This document shows, piece after piece, positions 22,008-30,997 of a DNA stretch of 64,000 nucleotides; position 1 is the first letter of the stretch; every line of letters begins with the position of its first letter. The stretch comes from Thiohalocapsa sp963695445. GTDB taxonomy: Bacteria; Pseudomonadota; Gammaproteobacteria; Chromatiales; Chromatiaceae. The translations under genes were made by a program, and so were the position numbers. The notes beneath the pieces are model-generated. The model saw nothing but the letters and a program-made list of their open reading frames with translations. It had not been told where the DNA came from and did no database searches. The stretch is from NCBI GenBank assembly GCA_963695445.1, contig CAVOGV010000023.1, positions 1 through 64,000 of the forward strand, in the 5' to 3' direction.

Positions 22008-22206
22008 TTGCAAGACCGACGTGCCGAACGCCGCTGCTTCGGCATCCAGTCACGGACGTCGCCCGCCTGCTGATCTGGCTGGCCCGACGCACGCGTGGTG
22101 TTGCGCCGCTGTTCGAGCCGGACCTCGTTCTCATCACCATGAACGAGCAGTTCATCGAAGGCATCACCAACCTCCATGACGGCGCCCGATCGAATCTGAC
22201 CCGGTC

Positions 22207-22232
22207 GCAGGGGCGAATTCATTCGCCCCTGC
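22207..22232. terminator. hairpin between convergent genes
   Basis: GCAGGGGCGAAT and ATTCGCCCCTGC are perfect 12-base arms separated by two bases. The hairpin stands between two genes that converge on it and could end transcription from both sides. No T tract follows, so factor-independent termination is doubtful; small palindromes of this kind are also dispersed repeats in many proteobacteria. Confidence 0.5.
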
Positions 22233-22239
22233 CCTCGGG

Positions 22240-22641
22240 TCAATCGAAGTTGACGGACTGAAAGGCGTAGAACCGGCTCAGATTCTGCTTCCGCGTCCAA
22301 CGCAGGTACGCCGCGAACTGTTCCGCCATCTCCGGCGTCGGCAGCGGCATCTCCGCCGATAGATTCGGCGAGTAGTGAATCTGATCGTCGCTCAGCCGCT
22401 CGAACACCGCCAGACGGCTCAGACCCTGCGCCTTCGTCCAAGCAAGATACGCCTCGAACTGCTCCGCCATCGCCTCGGTCGGAAACAGGTTGCTCGGGAA
22501 CGCGTTGGTCGGGATGTTTGCCTCGGCGACGACAGGAGCGACCTGGCTTTGCTGCGCCATCGCCACCTGCTCGGCGGCCGCGTCCGGGGCAGCGGCCATG
22601 ATCAGGCTGAACCCGCCGGCCATCAACGTTGGAAACAACAT
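22240..22641 (-). CDS. small exported protein with a duplicated motif
   Basis: This is a 133-residue protein that I do not recognise. An N-terminal hydrophobic stretch (MLFPTLMAGGFSLIMAAA) looks like a signal peptide, with possible cleavage after AAAEQ. The mature part contains two copies of one motif: MAEQFEAYLAWTKAQGLSRL at about residues 57-76 and MAEQFAAYLRWTRKQNLSRF at about 104-123. Each copy is preceded by a PT-x-x segment and followed by an aromatic/Phe residue. The copies share 14 of 20 residues, so this is a genuine duplication. AGGAG lies seven bases before the ATG, and the upstream DNA is unusually AT-rich. Confidence 0.7.
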   Translation of the reverse strand: MLFPTLMAGGFSLIMAAAPDAAAEQVAMAQQSQVAPVVAEANIPTNAFPSNLFPTEAMAEQFEAYLAWTKAQGLSRLAVFERLSDDQIHYSPNLSAEMPLPTPEMAEQFAAYLRWTRKQNLSRFYAFQSVNFD

Positions 22642-22861
22642 GACAAGACTCCTAATGCTTTAAGCTTTGTCACTATATTAGTCTTTACTTATGTAAAACC
22701 GATGTCGATTCCGAACAGAAGTGCGACGGTCCGCTGCCAAAATGCAACGAAGTGTTACCAGACGCCCGAGACCCCGCCCAAAGCCAGCGGCGTAGACGTC
22801 GCTTGCCGGCATAAGGGCCGAGGGCCAAGGGGAGCCAAAAACCAAAGACCCCGTTCGCCGC

Positions 22862-24253
22862 CTATGCCTTCAGGCTCGCGCCCTGGGTACGAATCACCTC
22901 CTGGTACCAGTAGAAGCTCTTTTTGCGCCGACGTTGCAGGCTGCCTCGGCCGTCGTCGTCCCTGTCGACATGGATGAAGCCGTAGCGTTTGCTCATCTGC
23001 GCTTCGGAGTTGCTGACCAAGTCGATCGGCCCCCAGCTGGTATAACCCATCACCTCGACGCCATCCTCCAGCGCCTCGGCCACTTGCACCAAGTGGTCGT
23101 TCAAATAGCTGATCCGGTCGTCGTCTGCGATGCTGCCGTCCGCGCGCACGACATCGCGGGCACCCAGACCGTTTTCGACAATGAACAGCGGCTTCTGGTA
23201 GCGGTCGTGGAGCAGGTTCAACAGATAGCGCAAGCCTTGCGGGTCGATCTGCCAGCCCCATTGCGACGCCTCCAGATAGGGGTTGGGCTGCATGTCGACG
23301 ATGTTGCCGCGGGTGGTTTGGCCGGGCTCGGCACTGGCGCAGCCGCTGGCATAGTAGCTGAACGAGATGAAGTCGACGCCATGGCGCAGATCCAGCAGAT
23401 CGCTGTCGGTGATCTCGAGCTTGATCCCTTGTTCGCGCCAGGTTCGCAGTTGATATCCCGGATAGCGGCCACGCACCTGCACGTCGCCGAAGAACAGCCA
23501 TTTGTTGTTCTCCCGCCAGGATGCGAGCACGTCGGCGGGTTTGCAGGTCAGCGGATAGGTAAGCGCCCCCAGCAACATGTTGCCGATCTTTGCGTCCGGG
23601 ATCACTTGGTGCAGAACACGCACCGCCCTCGCACTGGCAACCAGTTGGTGATGAATGGCCTGATAGACCGCGGTCTCGCTGCTCCCGGCCGACAAGCCGA
23701 CCCCGGTGAAGGGCGAGTGCAGCGACATGTTGATCTCGTTGAAGGTCAGCCAAAGCTTGACCTTGTTGCGGTAGCGCTCGAACAACGTCCTTGCATAGCG
23801 TTCGAAGAGGTCGATCAGACGGCGATTGCCCCAGCCGCCATGCTTGGCCACCAACGCATAGGGCATCTCGTAATGGGACAGCGTCACCAGCGGCTGAATG
23901 CGGTGGGCGATCAGCGCATCGAACAGGCGATCATAGAACGCAAGCCCCGCTTCATTGGGGTCTGGATCATCGCCGGCGGGAAAGATGCGCGACCACGCGA
24001 TCGACGTGCGAAAGCAGCGAAAGCCCATCTCGGCGAAGAGGGCTATATCCTCCGGATACCGGTGATAGAAGTCGATGCCGAGGTCCTTGATGTTGACATC
24101 GCCGTCGGTGCGCGGCACCACCGGGCCGAAGATCCCGCGCGGTTGAAGGTCGGCGGTCGACAGCCCCTTGCCGTCGCTCAGATAGGCACCTTCGCACTGA
24201 TTGGCGGCGACCGCGCCACCCCACAGGAAATCATCTGGAAAGCGCTTGTGCAT
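22862..24253 (-). CDS. GH1 6-phospho-beta-glucosidase
   Basis: This glycoside hydrolase family 1 enzyme probably cleaves phosphorylated beta-glucosides such as cellobiose or salicin 6-phosphate. The acid/base glutamate is in TFNEIN and the nucleophile in FIVENGLGA. The C-terminal SKRYGFIHVDRDDDG segment, followed by RRKKSFYWY, is the phosphate-binding signature of BglA/AscB-type enzymes rather than of plain beta-glucosidases. At 463 residues the length is normal. No PTS permease is visible in the window. The ATG lies five bases after the alpha-2-macroglobulin stop, so the two genes probably share a transcript. Confidence 0.88.
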   Translation of the reverse strand: MHKRFPDDFLWGGAVAANQCEGAYLSDGKGLSTADLQPRGIFGPVVPRTDGDVNIKDLGIDFYHRYPEDIALFAEMGFRCFRTSIAWSRIFPAGDDPDPNEAGLAFYDRLFDALIAHRIQPLVTLSHYEMPYALVAKHGGWGNRRLIDLFERYARTLFERYRNKVKLWLTFNEINMSLHSPFTGVGLSAGSSETAVYQAIHHQLVASARAVRVLHQVIPDAKIGNMLLGALTYPLTCKPADVLASWRENNKWLFFGDVQVRGRYPGYQLRTWREQGIKLEITDSDLLDLRHGVDFISFSYYASGCASAEPGQTTRGNIVDMQPNPYLEASQWGWQIDPQGLRYLLNLLHDRYQKPLFIVENGLGARDVVRADGSIADDDRISYLNDHLVQVAEALEDGVEVMGYTSWGPIDLVSNSEAQMSKRYGFIHVDRDDDGRGSLQRRRKKSFYWYQEVIRTQGASLKA

Positions 24254-24258
24254 GCGGA

Positions 24259-25593
24259 TTACTGGACGCTCGTCGCAGCATCATCCGGGCCGATCACATC
24301 GATCCGTCCGGAGCCGGTCCGTGCGCGTCGCGCCGGCCGATACATGTCTTCCACGGTCGCGGCCGGGTGCACGAAGCTGCCGGGGGAGACGGCGCGGACG
24401 ACGTAGGCGAGCTGGAATCGGGTCGGGTCGCGGCTGCCGCGCTCCAGCGCGGCGACGAAGCGTTCGGCGCGGAAGGCGACGTGGGCGGGTTGGTCGACGA
24501 CGTTGAGCCAGGGCAGGCCGTCGATGGCGCCGGCGTTGAGCAGGTTGGGGTTGTCGATCTCGAAGCCGGCGGGTAGCGGGTCGTCGACGATGAGGCGTGC
24601 GGCCTCGGGGGCGTCGGCGCGGATGCTGAGCAGCACGACCAGGCGGGCGCCCTGCTCGACCCGTGACGGGTCGACGCCGCGGCCTTCGAGGTCGTAGTAG
24701 GCGCGTTCGATGACGTAGCCGTTGCCGCCCGCGGGGGGCGGGTTCAGCGGTATGCCGGTGGCGGTGACCATGGCGGTGACCGGGCGGTCGCCGGCGTTGG
24801 CGATGCGCAGCGCCGACGCGGCGAGGTCGACCTCGTCGAGACGGCGATAGTAGGGGCCGTCGTGGGGGCTGCCGTCGATGTTGAGCCGCGGTTTGGCGGC
24901 GCCGTCCATCAGCGCGTGGGCGGCGAGCAGCATCCAGGCCTGGTCTTGGGTGCTGGCGTAGTCGGTCTGGCTCCAGGCCCGCTCCAGGCGCTGCGCCAGG
25001 TCGGCGAGGTCGATGGCGGTCGGGTCGGTCTCGGCGACCAGGGTCAGCAGCGCGGCCCCGTCGCGCACCGGGGAGCCGTAGTCGGCGCGCCAGCCGTCGG
25101 CGTTGCTCGCGGGCGTTGCCTGCCACAGCGCCAGCGCCGAGCGCATGGCGGTCGCGGCCCGTTCGCGCTCGCCGTAGAGCGCCAGCGCGGCGCCGAGCTG
25201 GGCGCGGGCCATCGGCGTGGCGAAGGCGTCGAGCCGGGTCTCCAGGTTCCAGCGCAGGTCGCCGATGGCGACACGGCCGTTGCGGGCGAGCACGTACAGC
25301 GCATAGGCGACGCCCTCGCCGCCGTGCTTGAAGTCCGCGGCATAGCCGAGCTGATTGCGCAGGTTGTCCAGCGCCAGCTCGAAGGCGGTCTGCTGCACCG
25401 CGTGGCCCTGCTCGCGGGCGCGGGTCAGGAAGTCCGTGACGTAGGCGTCCAGCCAGAGGTCGCTGTCTCCCGGTCCCCATAAGACCGAAGCCGCCGCGGG
25501 AGGACTGGTTCCCGAGCACGCTGGCGATGGCATCGTCGATGCGTTTCGCCACCTCGGCATCGTCGGCATCGGTCGCGGCCGGGTCGGAGGCAA
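24259..25593 (-). CDS. alpha-2-macroglobulin fragment 5: complement-like domain and C-terminus
   Basis: The genuine part starts near 25482 (WGPGDSDLWLDAYVTDFLTR) and runs to the stop at 24259. It encodes the thioester-helical (complement-component) domain and the C-terminal receptor-like domain, ending with the conserved YVVRAVSPGSFVHPAATVED segment. The bgl gene begins five bases later. Confidence 0.75.
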   Translation of the reverse strand: MPPTRPRPMPTMPRWRNASTMPSPACSGTSPPAAASVLWGPGDSDLWLDAYVTDFLTRAREQGHAVQQTAFELALDNLRNQLGYAADFKHGGEGVAYALYVLARNGRVAIGDLRWNLETRLDAFATPMARAQLGAALALYGERERAATAMRSALALWQATPASNADGWRADYGSPVRDGAALLTLVAETDPTAIDLADLAQRLERAWSQTDYASTQDQAWMLLAAHALMDGAAKPRLNIDGSPHDGPYYRRLDEVDLAASALRIANAGDRPVTAMVTATGIPLNPPPAGGNGYVIERAYYDLEGRGVDPSRVEQGARLVVLLSIRADAPEAARLIVDDPLPAGFEIDNPNLLNAGAIDGLPWLNVVDQPAHVAFRAERFVAALERGSRDPTRFQLAYVVRAVSPGSFVHPAATVEDMYRPARRARTGSGRIDVIGPDDAATSVQ

Positions 25594-27121
25594 GACCGGC
25601 CGACACGGCGACCCGGTCCAGATACAGCAACGGCAGCGCCCGGCTGGTGATCTGCTCGGCGCAGCCGTAGGGATAGCGGTCGAGCGCTTGCAGCACGCCC
25701 GGTACGTCGATGGCGCCGGCGCCGCTGATGGAGACCAGCCAGGCGCCGCTGCCGGGGGTGAAATCGACGTTGGGGATGAAACCGCCGCCCGCGTCGAGCA
25801 GGCCGCTGTCGAGGGTCAACGCGGCGCCGCCGGGCTCGAGCAGGTTCGCGGTGGTATCAAAGACCGGCGGCTCCAGGTTGCGAACGCCGAGCACCAGGGT
25901 CTTGGTCAGTTCGAGGCCGTCGGGCGTGACCAAGGTGATTTGGAGTTCGTTGTCGCCGACGGCGGTGGCCTGGACCGGCAGGCTGACTTGCACGCGTCCG
26001 CCCTCGGAGACCTCCACCGACAGCGGCGTGCCGTCGTTGTCGATGACGAGCCCGTTGCCGTTGCTGGTCAGCGCGACCTCCATCTGCCCGGACGGGCCTT
26101 CGACATGGGCCAGTTCCAACCGGATGCGCGAGCGGTCGCCGGGGGCCAGGAAGCGCGGCATCGCCGCCGAGATCACCACCGGGTCGCGCACCAGCACGTC
26201 GTCCGCGGCATGGCCGACGCCGTCCGCGGACCAGGCCATGGCCATGACGCGCACGCTGCCGTTGAAGTCCGGCAGGTCGAAGTCGACCGTCGCGCGGCCC
26301 TGATCGTCGACGCGCAGGATGCCGGAATGGAAGGCCACCAGGGCCTCACTCGGCGGCGGGCCGTCGAACTGCATCTGTGGGCCGCTGTCGCCGCCGGTGC
26401 GCAGGCGACCGGGCTCACCCTGCATGCGGTCGATGAGCCGCCCGTACAGGTCGCGGATGGCGAGCCCGAGTCGGCGCTGGCCGAAGTACCAGGCGTCCGG
26501 CGCCCAGGCATCGAAACGGGTCAGATTGAGGATGCCGATGTCCACCGCGGCGACGGTGACGAAGGCCTCGCTGCCGGCGGGCAGGTTGCCGATGTCGACA
26601 CCGATCTGGAGCGGCTCGCGCGGCTTGCCGCGGTCGGCGACCTCAAGCTTAAGGTCCAGCCGTCGCTGCTCGGGGTCGACGCCGGCCCATTGCAGGCCAA
26701 TGGCGCGCTTGGGCATGCGCCGAGCGGCCAGGTCCATGCCGCGATAGAGCACCGCGGTGATGTAGGCGCCCGGCCCCCAGTCCGCGGTGACCGGCAGTTC
26801 CACGGTGGCGCCGGTCTCCGGAACCTCGACCGGCTGCATCGCGACGATGCCGTCGTCGACCACCATGCACCAGCGCCAGCCCCGGAAAGCGCGGCTCCAG
26901 GCGCACGCGGGCGGTCTCGCCGATGCGGTACTCGGCCTTGTCCAGCGAGACCTTGAGCGCATCCGGCGTGTCGAAGGCCTTGGGTGCGACATACCAGCCG
27001 GCCTCGAAACCGACGCTGGCGGGGACGACGCCGGTGGCGCTAAGGCCGGCATCCGTCTCGACGGCGGCGACCTCCAACTGATAGCCGCCCCAGTCGACGC
27101 GGGCCTCGATGCGACCGCCAA
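24281..27121 (-). CDS. alpha-2-macroglobulin fragment 4: thioester region
   Basis: Only 26866 to about 25482 of this frame is genuine, beginning at MVVDDGIVAMQPVEV. It holds the MG and alpha-2-macroglobulin core domains (AWAPDAWYFGQRRLGL, DLPDFNGSVRVMAMAWS) and the thioester motif in YPYGCAEQITSRALPLLYLD. The Arg-rich sequence after GGFGLM is out of frame. Confidence 0.7.
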   Translation of the reverse strand: MAVASRPASTGAAISWRSPPSRRMPALAPPASSPPASVSRPAGMSHPRPSTRRMRSRSRWTRPSTASARPPACAWSRAFRGWRWCMVVDDGIVAMQPVEVPETGATVELPVTADWGPGAYITAVLYRGMDLAARRMPKRAIGLQWAGVDPEQRRLDLKLEVADRGKPREPLQIGVDIGNLPAGSEAFVTVAAVDIGILNLTRFDAWAPDAWYFGQRRLGLAIRDLYGRLIDRMQGEPGRLRTGGDSGPQMQFDGPPPSEALVAFHSGILRVDDQGRATVDFDLPDFNGSVRVMAMAWSADGVGHAADDVLVRDPVVISAAMPRFLAPGDRSRIRLELAHVEGPSGQMEVALTSNGNGLVIDNDGTPLSVEVSEGGRVQVSLPVQATAVGDNELQITLVTPDGLELTKTLVLGVRNLEPPVFDTTANLLEPGGAALTLDSGLLDAGGGFIPNVDFTPGSGAWLVSISGAGAIDVPGVLQALDRYPYGCAEQITSRALPLLYLDRVAVSAGLASDPAATDADDAEVAKRIDDAIASVLGNQSSRGGFGLMGTGRQRPLAGRLRHGLPDPRPRAGPRGAADRLRAGAGQPAQSARLCRGLQARRRGRRLCAVRARPQRPCRHRRPALEPGDPARRLRHADGPRPARRRAGALRRARTGRDRHALGAGAVAGNAREQRRRLARRLRLPGARRGRAADPGRRDRPDRHRPRRPGAAPGAGLEPDRLRQHPRPGLDAARRPRADGRRRQTAAQHRRQPPRRPLLSPSRRGRPRRVGAAHRQRRRPPGHRHGHRHRHTAEPAPRGRQRLRHRTRLLRPRRPRRRPVTGRAGRPPGRAAQHPRRRPRGRTPHRRRPATRRLRDRQPQPAQRRRHRRPALAQRRRPTRPRRLPRRTLRRRAGARQPRPDPIPARLRRPRRLPRQLRAPGRDRGRHVSAGATRTDRLRTDRCDRPG

Positions 27122-27443
27122 TGCGATCGGAATCGGCGACGGCGCTCAGGTCCAGCTCACCACTGGCGACCCGCGCGCGGCTGACGATGGGCTGAAAGCG
27201 CCAGTCGCCATCGGTCTGGTACCACTGGTAGGAGGTCTGCACCTTCGACAGCGTCCAGCGCAGGCCGGGCAGCGCGATGCGCGCGCCGTCCGCGTCCAGC
27301 GCCATGACCTCGAAGCCGGCATTGCCGCCCTCCTCCACCGCATCCTCGAACAGCGGTCGGATGCCGATGCGCACGCGTCGATCGGCGATCGGCAGGGTCA
27401 GTTCGCGCTCCACCGGTCGGCCGCTGCCGTCGATGACGCGCAC
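26649..27443 (-). CDS. alpha-2-macroglobulin fragment 3
   Basis: This continues the chain after the C4-run frameshift, from VRVIDGSGRPVERELTLP to the MG domain that ends at FPGLALV near 26868. Beyond that point the frame is a shadow of fragment 4. Confidence 0.7.
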   Translation of the reverse strand: MRVIDGSGRPVERELTLPIADRRVRIGIRPLFEDAVEEGGNAGFEVMALDADGARIALPGLRWTLSKVQTSYQWYQTDGDWRFQPIVSRARVASGELDLSAVADSDRIGGRIEARVDWGGYQLEVAAVETDAGLSATGVVPASVGFEAGWYVAPKAFDTPDALKVSLDKAEYRIGETARVRLEPRFPGLALVHGGRRRHRRDAAGRGSGDRRHRGTAGHRGLGAGRLHHRGALSRHGPGRSAHAQARHWPAMGRRRPRAATAGP

Positions 27444-28444
27444 GTCGATCTTGGCCCGCAGCGGCTGGCTCGGGGCGCCTGATCGGGCAGCGTCAGCCCC
27501 AGACGCGCGCGACCTTGGGCATCGGTCTCGGCGCTCGGGATCGGCTGGCTGACGGGCTGGATCTCCTCATCGACCAGCCCGAAGCGCCAACCGGGCCAGG
27601 CCGCGAGCCCGTCCGCCGGCTCGAGGCGCAGCGTGCCCTCCACCGACAGCTTCGCCGCCGGTGCGCCGTATAGGAAGCGTGCATCGACATTGATGGCGGG
27701 CGGATCGGCCGGGTCGATCACATCGGCCGTGCTCTTCAGCGAGAAGTCCAGCCGCTCCGGCTCGAAGTCCTCCACCAGGAAGGGCAACTGCGCCAGCAGC
27801 TCGCCCTTCGGGTCGGCATAGACCTGCACCTGCCAGGTGCCGCGCATGGCATCGGCGAGCAGCGGCAGGTCGAGACCGTGCCCGCCGAGGCCCTGATCCG
27901 GCACCTGTAGGCGCAGGAATTCGACGCCATCGGGGCGCCTGACGACGAAGGTCAGCGGCACGCCGGCGACGGCATCGGCCTTGGCATCGCGCACCAGCGC
28001 GGTCAGCGCCACCGACTCGCCAGGGCGATAGATGCCGCGCTCGCTGACCAGATAGACATCCAGCGGCTTCGGTGCCGGGCGGCCGTCGACGCCGCGATCG
28101 CTGAGGTCGAACGGGCTCGCCTTCAGGTCCAGGAAGCCGTAGTCGCCGTCGGCGGTCTCCGCCGTCAGCAGCGCCGGCGCGTTGCCGCCGCTGCCGCGCA
28201 GCAGACCCGGCGCGAAGCGGGCATGGCCCTGCGCATCGGTCACCGCCTCGCCCAGCACCTGCTCGTTCAGCGCCACCAGCCGCAGGCGCACGTCGGCGAC
28301 CGGCCCGGCCGTGGTCAGCGAACGCACCAGCGCATGCAGGCCGTCGTTGCCGTCCAGCGCGGTCAGGCCCAGGTCCGAGACGACGAACCATTGCGTGGCC
28401 AATGCGTCGTCGTCGTCGACGTCGCGCGGCCTCGCCGTGAGCAC
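27398..28444 (-). CDS. alpha-2-macroglobulin fragment 2: MG domains
   Basis: This piece is in the same frame as fragment 1 and carries macroglobulin repeat domains, including the typical VYLVSERGIYRPGESVALTA segment (MG2). It has no own ribosome site. Family-like sequence ends near 27476; the last about 26 residues are out of frame. Confidence 0.7.
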   Translation of the reverse strand: MLTARPRDVDDDDALATQWFVVSDLGLTALDGNDGLHALVRSLTTAGPVADVRLRLVALNEQVLGEAVTDAQGHARFAPGLLRGSGGNAPALLTAETADGDYGFLDLKASPFDLSDRGVDGRPAPKPLDVYLVSERGIYRPGESVALTALVRDAKADAVAGVPLTFVVRRPDGVEFLRLQVPDQGLGGHGLDLPLLADAMRGTWQVQVYADPKGELLAQLPFLVEDFEPERLDFSLKSTADVIDPADPPAINVDARFLYGAPAAKLSVEGTLRLEPADGLAAWPGWRFGLVDEEIQPVSQPIPSAETDAQGRARLGLTLPDQAPRASRCGPRSTCASSTAAADRWSAN

Positions 28445-28495
28445 GTAGACGCCGGGGCCGATGCCGGCCGGTTTGGCAGCCGAGCCGCGCCTGTA

Positions 28496-29962
28496 TCAGC
28501 ACTGAGCACCAGCACCAACACCGGGCTCGACCCCGGCATCGGCCAGCAAGGCCCCGACCGGCACCGCCGTGGTCACCTCGCGATTGAGCTCGGAGCGGAC
28601 CTCGACCTGGCCCTGCCAGAGCCGCTCGCCGCGACGCTCGGCGATGTTGGCGGCGTCGTATTGCGATAGCTGCTTCAGCAGTTGCTCGTCGGCGACGAAA
28701 CCGCCGAGGGCGCGGTCGCCGATGCGATACAGCTCGGCCTCCACGCGCTCGGTATTGACCGTGACCATCGGCAGCGCCGCATCGCCGCCGCGGGGGAGCA
28801 CATAGGCGCGGCCCGGAAAGCGCACCGCGGCGGAGCGATCGCGGACATAGACCTCAAGCTCCACCGCCTTAGCCAGGCGCTCGCCGTCGTTGGCGGGCAG
28901 CCCCGCGCGTAGGACGATGCGATAGCGTTCGCCATGGCGCACACCGTCGATGCAGATCTGCTTGGCCTCCGGCTCGATGGCCAAATCCGCCCGGTCGAGC
29001 TGGACATAGTCGGCCAGGTTGACACCGTCGCGGGCGAGCGGGTCGGAGAACTGCACACAGATGCGCGGGTCGCGGGCGTCCGACGAGATGCTGTGGTCGA
29101 CCACGCGAAAGCCATGCTCCGCGACCAGTTCGTCCAGATGCGTGCGCAGCCGGGCGTCTTCCACCAGCGCCAGCGACGCGCGCTCGGCGCGGATCGCCGG
29201 GCGCCAGGCATCGCGCCGCTCCAGCGAGCGGCCCAGCGTCGCCAGCGCCGTCGCGCGCTGCTGCACGCTGCTCGCCTGCAGATAGGCGTTCACGGCCGCG
29301 CCGGTGGCCTCTTGCTGCGCGCGCTGTCGCAGCGTCCAGTCGTTGGTATCGACCGCCAGCGCGGCATCGGCGAGCCGCAGCCACAGGGTCTGGTCGTCCG
29401 GCGCTAGCCGCAGCGCGATCCGGTACAGCTCGCCGGCCCGCCGCGGATTGCCCGCGAGCGCCGCGGCACGCGCATCGGCGACAATCTGATCAAAGCTGCC
29501 GTCCGCCCCATCGCCGGCGGTCTCGATACGCTCGCGCAGACCGCGGGCCTCGTCGCGATAGCCGCTGGGCAGGAATGCCAGCTCAGAGCGGCGCATGGCC
29601 GTTTGATCCGCCGGGTCCGGCGCGCCGGTGACGATACGCCCCGACACCGCACCGTCGAATGCCCGCAACTGACCGTGGCCGGTCTTCAGAAAACACCAGC
29701 CGGCGTTGCGATTGAAGGTAAAGGCACCGCAGCGGGTGTCGCTCAGACAGGCCTGCTCGCAGTCCGCCAGCGTCACGTCTTGCAGGGTGTCGTAGTCGAG
29801 CCCGAAATAGTCGGCGCCGTCGATGGTCACCAGTCGGCGCGGCGGCTGCTCTTGCGCAGACGACGCCGGCGCCGACGACGCCGGAAGGACGTGGAGCAGC
29901 AACAGCGGGAGCAATAGAGACGAGCAGGACGGCGGAAGCAGACGGGAGGCGTGACTGGACAT
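28496..29962 (-). CDS. alpha-2-macroglobulin fragment 1: signal peptide and PAN domain
   Basis: This fragment has a signal peptide of about 30 residues. A PAN/apple domain follows (DCEQACLSDTRCGAFTFN, with the later GWCFLK cysteine), then the first alpha-helical and MG-like regions. It ends at a TGA after GVGAGAQC. The same frame continues beyond the stop into fragment 2, so a nonsense change, not a frameshift, separates them. Confidence 0.75.
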   Translation of the reverse strand: MSSHASRLLPPSCSSLLLPLLLLHVLPASSAPASSAQEQPPRRLVTIDGADYFGLDYDTLQDVTLADCEQACLSDTRCGAFTFNRNAGWCFLKTGHGQLRAFDGAVSGRIVTGAPDPADQTAMRRSELAFLPSGYRDEARGLRERIETAGDGADGSFDQIVADARAAALAGNPRRAGELYRIALRLAPDDQTLWLRLADAALAVDTNDWTLRQRAQQEATGAAVNAYLQASSVQQRATALATLGRSLERRDAWRPAIRAERASLALVEDARLRTHLDELVAEHGFRVVDHSISSDARDPRICVQFSDPLARDGVNLADYVQLDRADLAIEPEAKQICIDGVRHGERYRIVLRAGLPANDGERLAKAVELEVYVRDRSAAVRFPGRAYVLPRGGDAALPMVTVNTERVEAELYRIGDRALGGFVADEQLLKQLSQYDAANIAERRGERLWQGQVEVRSELNREVTTAVPVGALLADAGVEPGVGAGAQC

Positions 29963-30033
29963 GGGGTAACCGGCAGCGGATGAAGACCTGAACAGAGTCT
30001 AGCTTGAGAATGAGTCAGGCCAAGGAAAAACCG

Positions 30034-30759
30034 CTAGCCGCTATCCACCTCATCCGCCAACCCCTGCAACGCGGCCCGATCCAACAGTCTGATCCGCTGT
30101 CCATCGACGGCGATGACGCCGTCCTCGGCCAGTCGCCGCGTGATGCGCGACCAGGTCTCCGGTTTGATGGACAGTCGGGAGGCGATCACGGACTTGCGTA
30201 CGTCCAGCGCCAGCGCACCCTGGTCCGGCGGCAGCCGGGACAAGAGCCAGCGCGCAACCCGGCCGGTGGCGGAGACCAATGTCAGACTGTCGATCTCGGC
30301 GATCAGCGCATGCAGCCGGCGGCTCAGGTCACCGAGCAGCGCGAAACAGGTCTCCGGCGACTCGCGCAGCATCGCGGCAAAGTCCGCCGCATCGATCGCG
30401 ACCAGCCGGGACGGACTCAAGGCCGCCGCGCACACGGGATAGCGCCCCGTCCCCATGAACAACAAGGCCTCGGCAAAGGTCTGCCCCGCGCCGATGATCT
30501 CGATCACCTTCTCGTCGCCATCGGCCGAGAGCCGAAACAGCCGCATCTGGCCGGATTGCACGAAGAAGAACCGGGTTGCCGGGTCATCCTGGCTGAACAA
30601 CCATTCCGCCTCGTCGAGGTTCAGGGTCGTCGCGTGGGCGATGACGCGCTCCAATTGCGCGCCGCTCAAGGCCGCCAACAGCGGCGCCTGTTTCAGATCG
30701 GCCCGCATGACCGCCGACACCTCAGCGCCTGATGGCGACTCCTTAACAGGTTCAATCAT
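30034..30759 (-). CDS. Crp/Fnr family transcription regulator next to hcp
   Basis: A 241-residue regulator with a cyclic-nucleotide-like sensor domain (residues about 25-140) and a C-terminal winged helix. The recognition helix KPETWSRITRRL keeps the E-x-x-S-R pattern that in FNR reads TTGAT half sites. The N-terminal cysteine cluster of true FNR is absent, so it is more like DNR/HcpR-type regulators that sense nitric oxide or related signals. The start at 30759 gives MIEPVKESPSG; the frame is open upstream to 30900. It lies 238 bases downstream of hcp on the same strand, which suggests control of the nitrogen-oxide genes. Confidence 0.85.
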   Translation of the reverse strand: MIEPVKESPSGAEVSAVMRADLKQAPLLAALSGAQLERVIAHATTLNLDEAEWLFSQDDPATRFFFVQSGQMRLFRLSADGDEKVIEIIGAGQTFAEALLFMGTGRYPVCAAALSPSRLVAIDAADFAAMLRESPETCFALLGDLSRRLHALIAEIDSLTLVSATGRVARWLLSRLPPDQGALALDVRKSVIASRLSIKPETWSRITRRLAEDGVIAVDGQRIRLLDRAALQGLADEVDSG

Positions 30760-30997
30760 CGACCGTGCCCCAACGCAACAGGCGGAAAAATAGAACTCGG
30801 AGTATAGCGACTCGCTGAGAACAACCTCCACAATGCGGCCAGGCGCCACAATCCCTCCGGTCCAGGCCGTTACGCCGACAGTCCGGGGCCTCAGTTCCAT
30901 TACAACAGCGCGAACCGTCGTGACTTCGGCCAGGGACGGTTCGGCATTGCGGGACTCGGTGACCTCGCCCGGCAGCCGCCACGGCGGAGCGCTCGAT

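Larger units (their letters stand above)
24259..29962 (-). pseudogene. bacterial alpha-2-macroglobulin, disrupted in four places
   Basis: Taken together, five same-strand pieces cover 5.7 kb (about 1,900 codons), the usual size of YfhM-like bacterial alpha-2-macroglobulins, periplasmic protease traps. The order is signal peptide, PAN/apple domain, MG repeats, bait and thioester domains. The thioester motif CAEQ is intact within RYPYGCAEQITSRALPLLYL. The breaks are an in-frame TGA at 28498-28496, a shift at a C4 run (plus strand 27472-27475), an extra base at 26867 and an extra base near 25480-25483. Each is corrected by a one-base change, and coding bias persists on both sides. Recent decay or assembly error are both possible. 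Confidence 0.85.

Noticed and set aside
22018..22239. Possible short plus-strand gene after the DUF302 gene
   Set aside because: One frame is open and contains a plausible ITMNEQFIEGITNL segment, but it has no start or ribosome site and ends through the hairpin. At most it is a remnant.
25688..26956. 422-codon plus-strand frame opposite the alpha-2-macroglobulin gene
   Set aside because: It mirrors the genuine coding strand and shows no motif or ribosome site.
28496..28498. Selenocysteine recoding at the in-frame TGA of the macroglobulin gene
   Set aside because: The flanking residues fit no known selenoprotein, no SECIS-like hairpin was evident, and the gene has three further lesions. A nonsense change or error is simpler.
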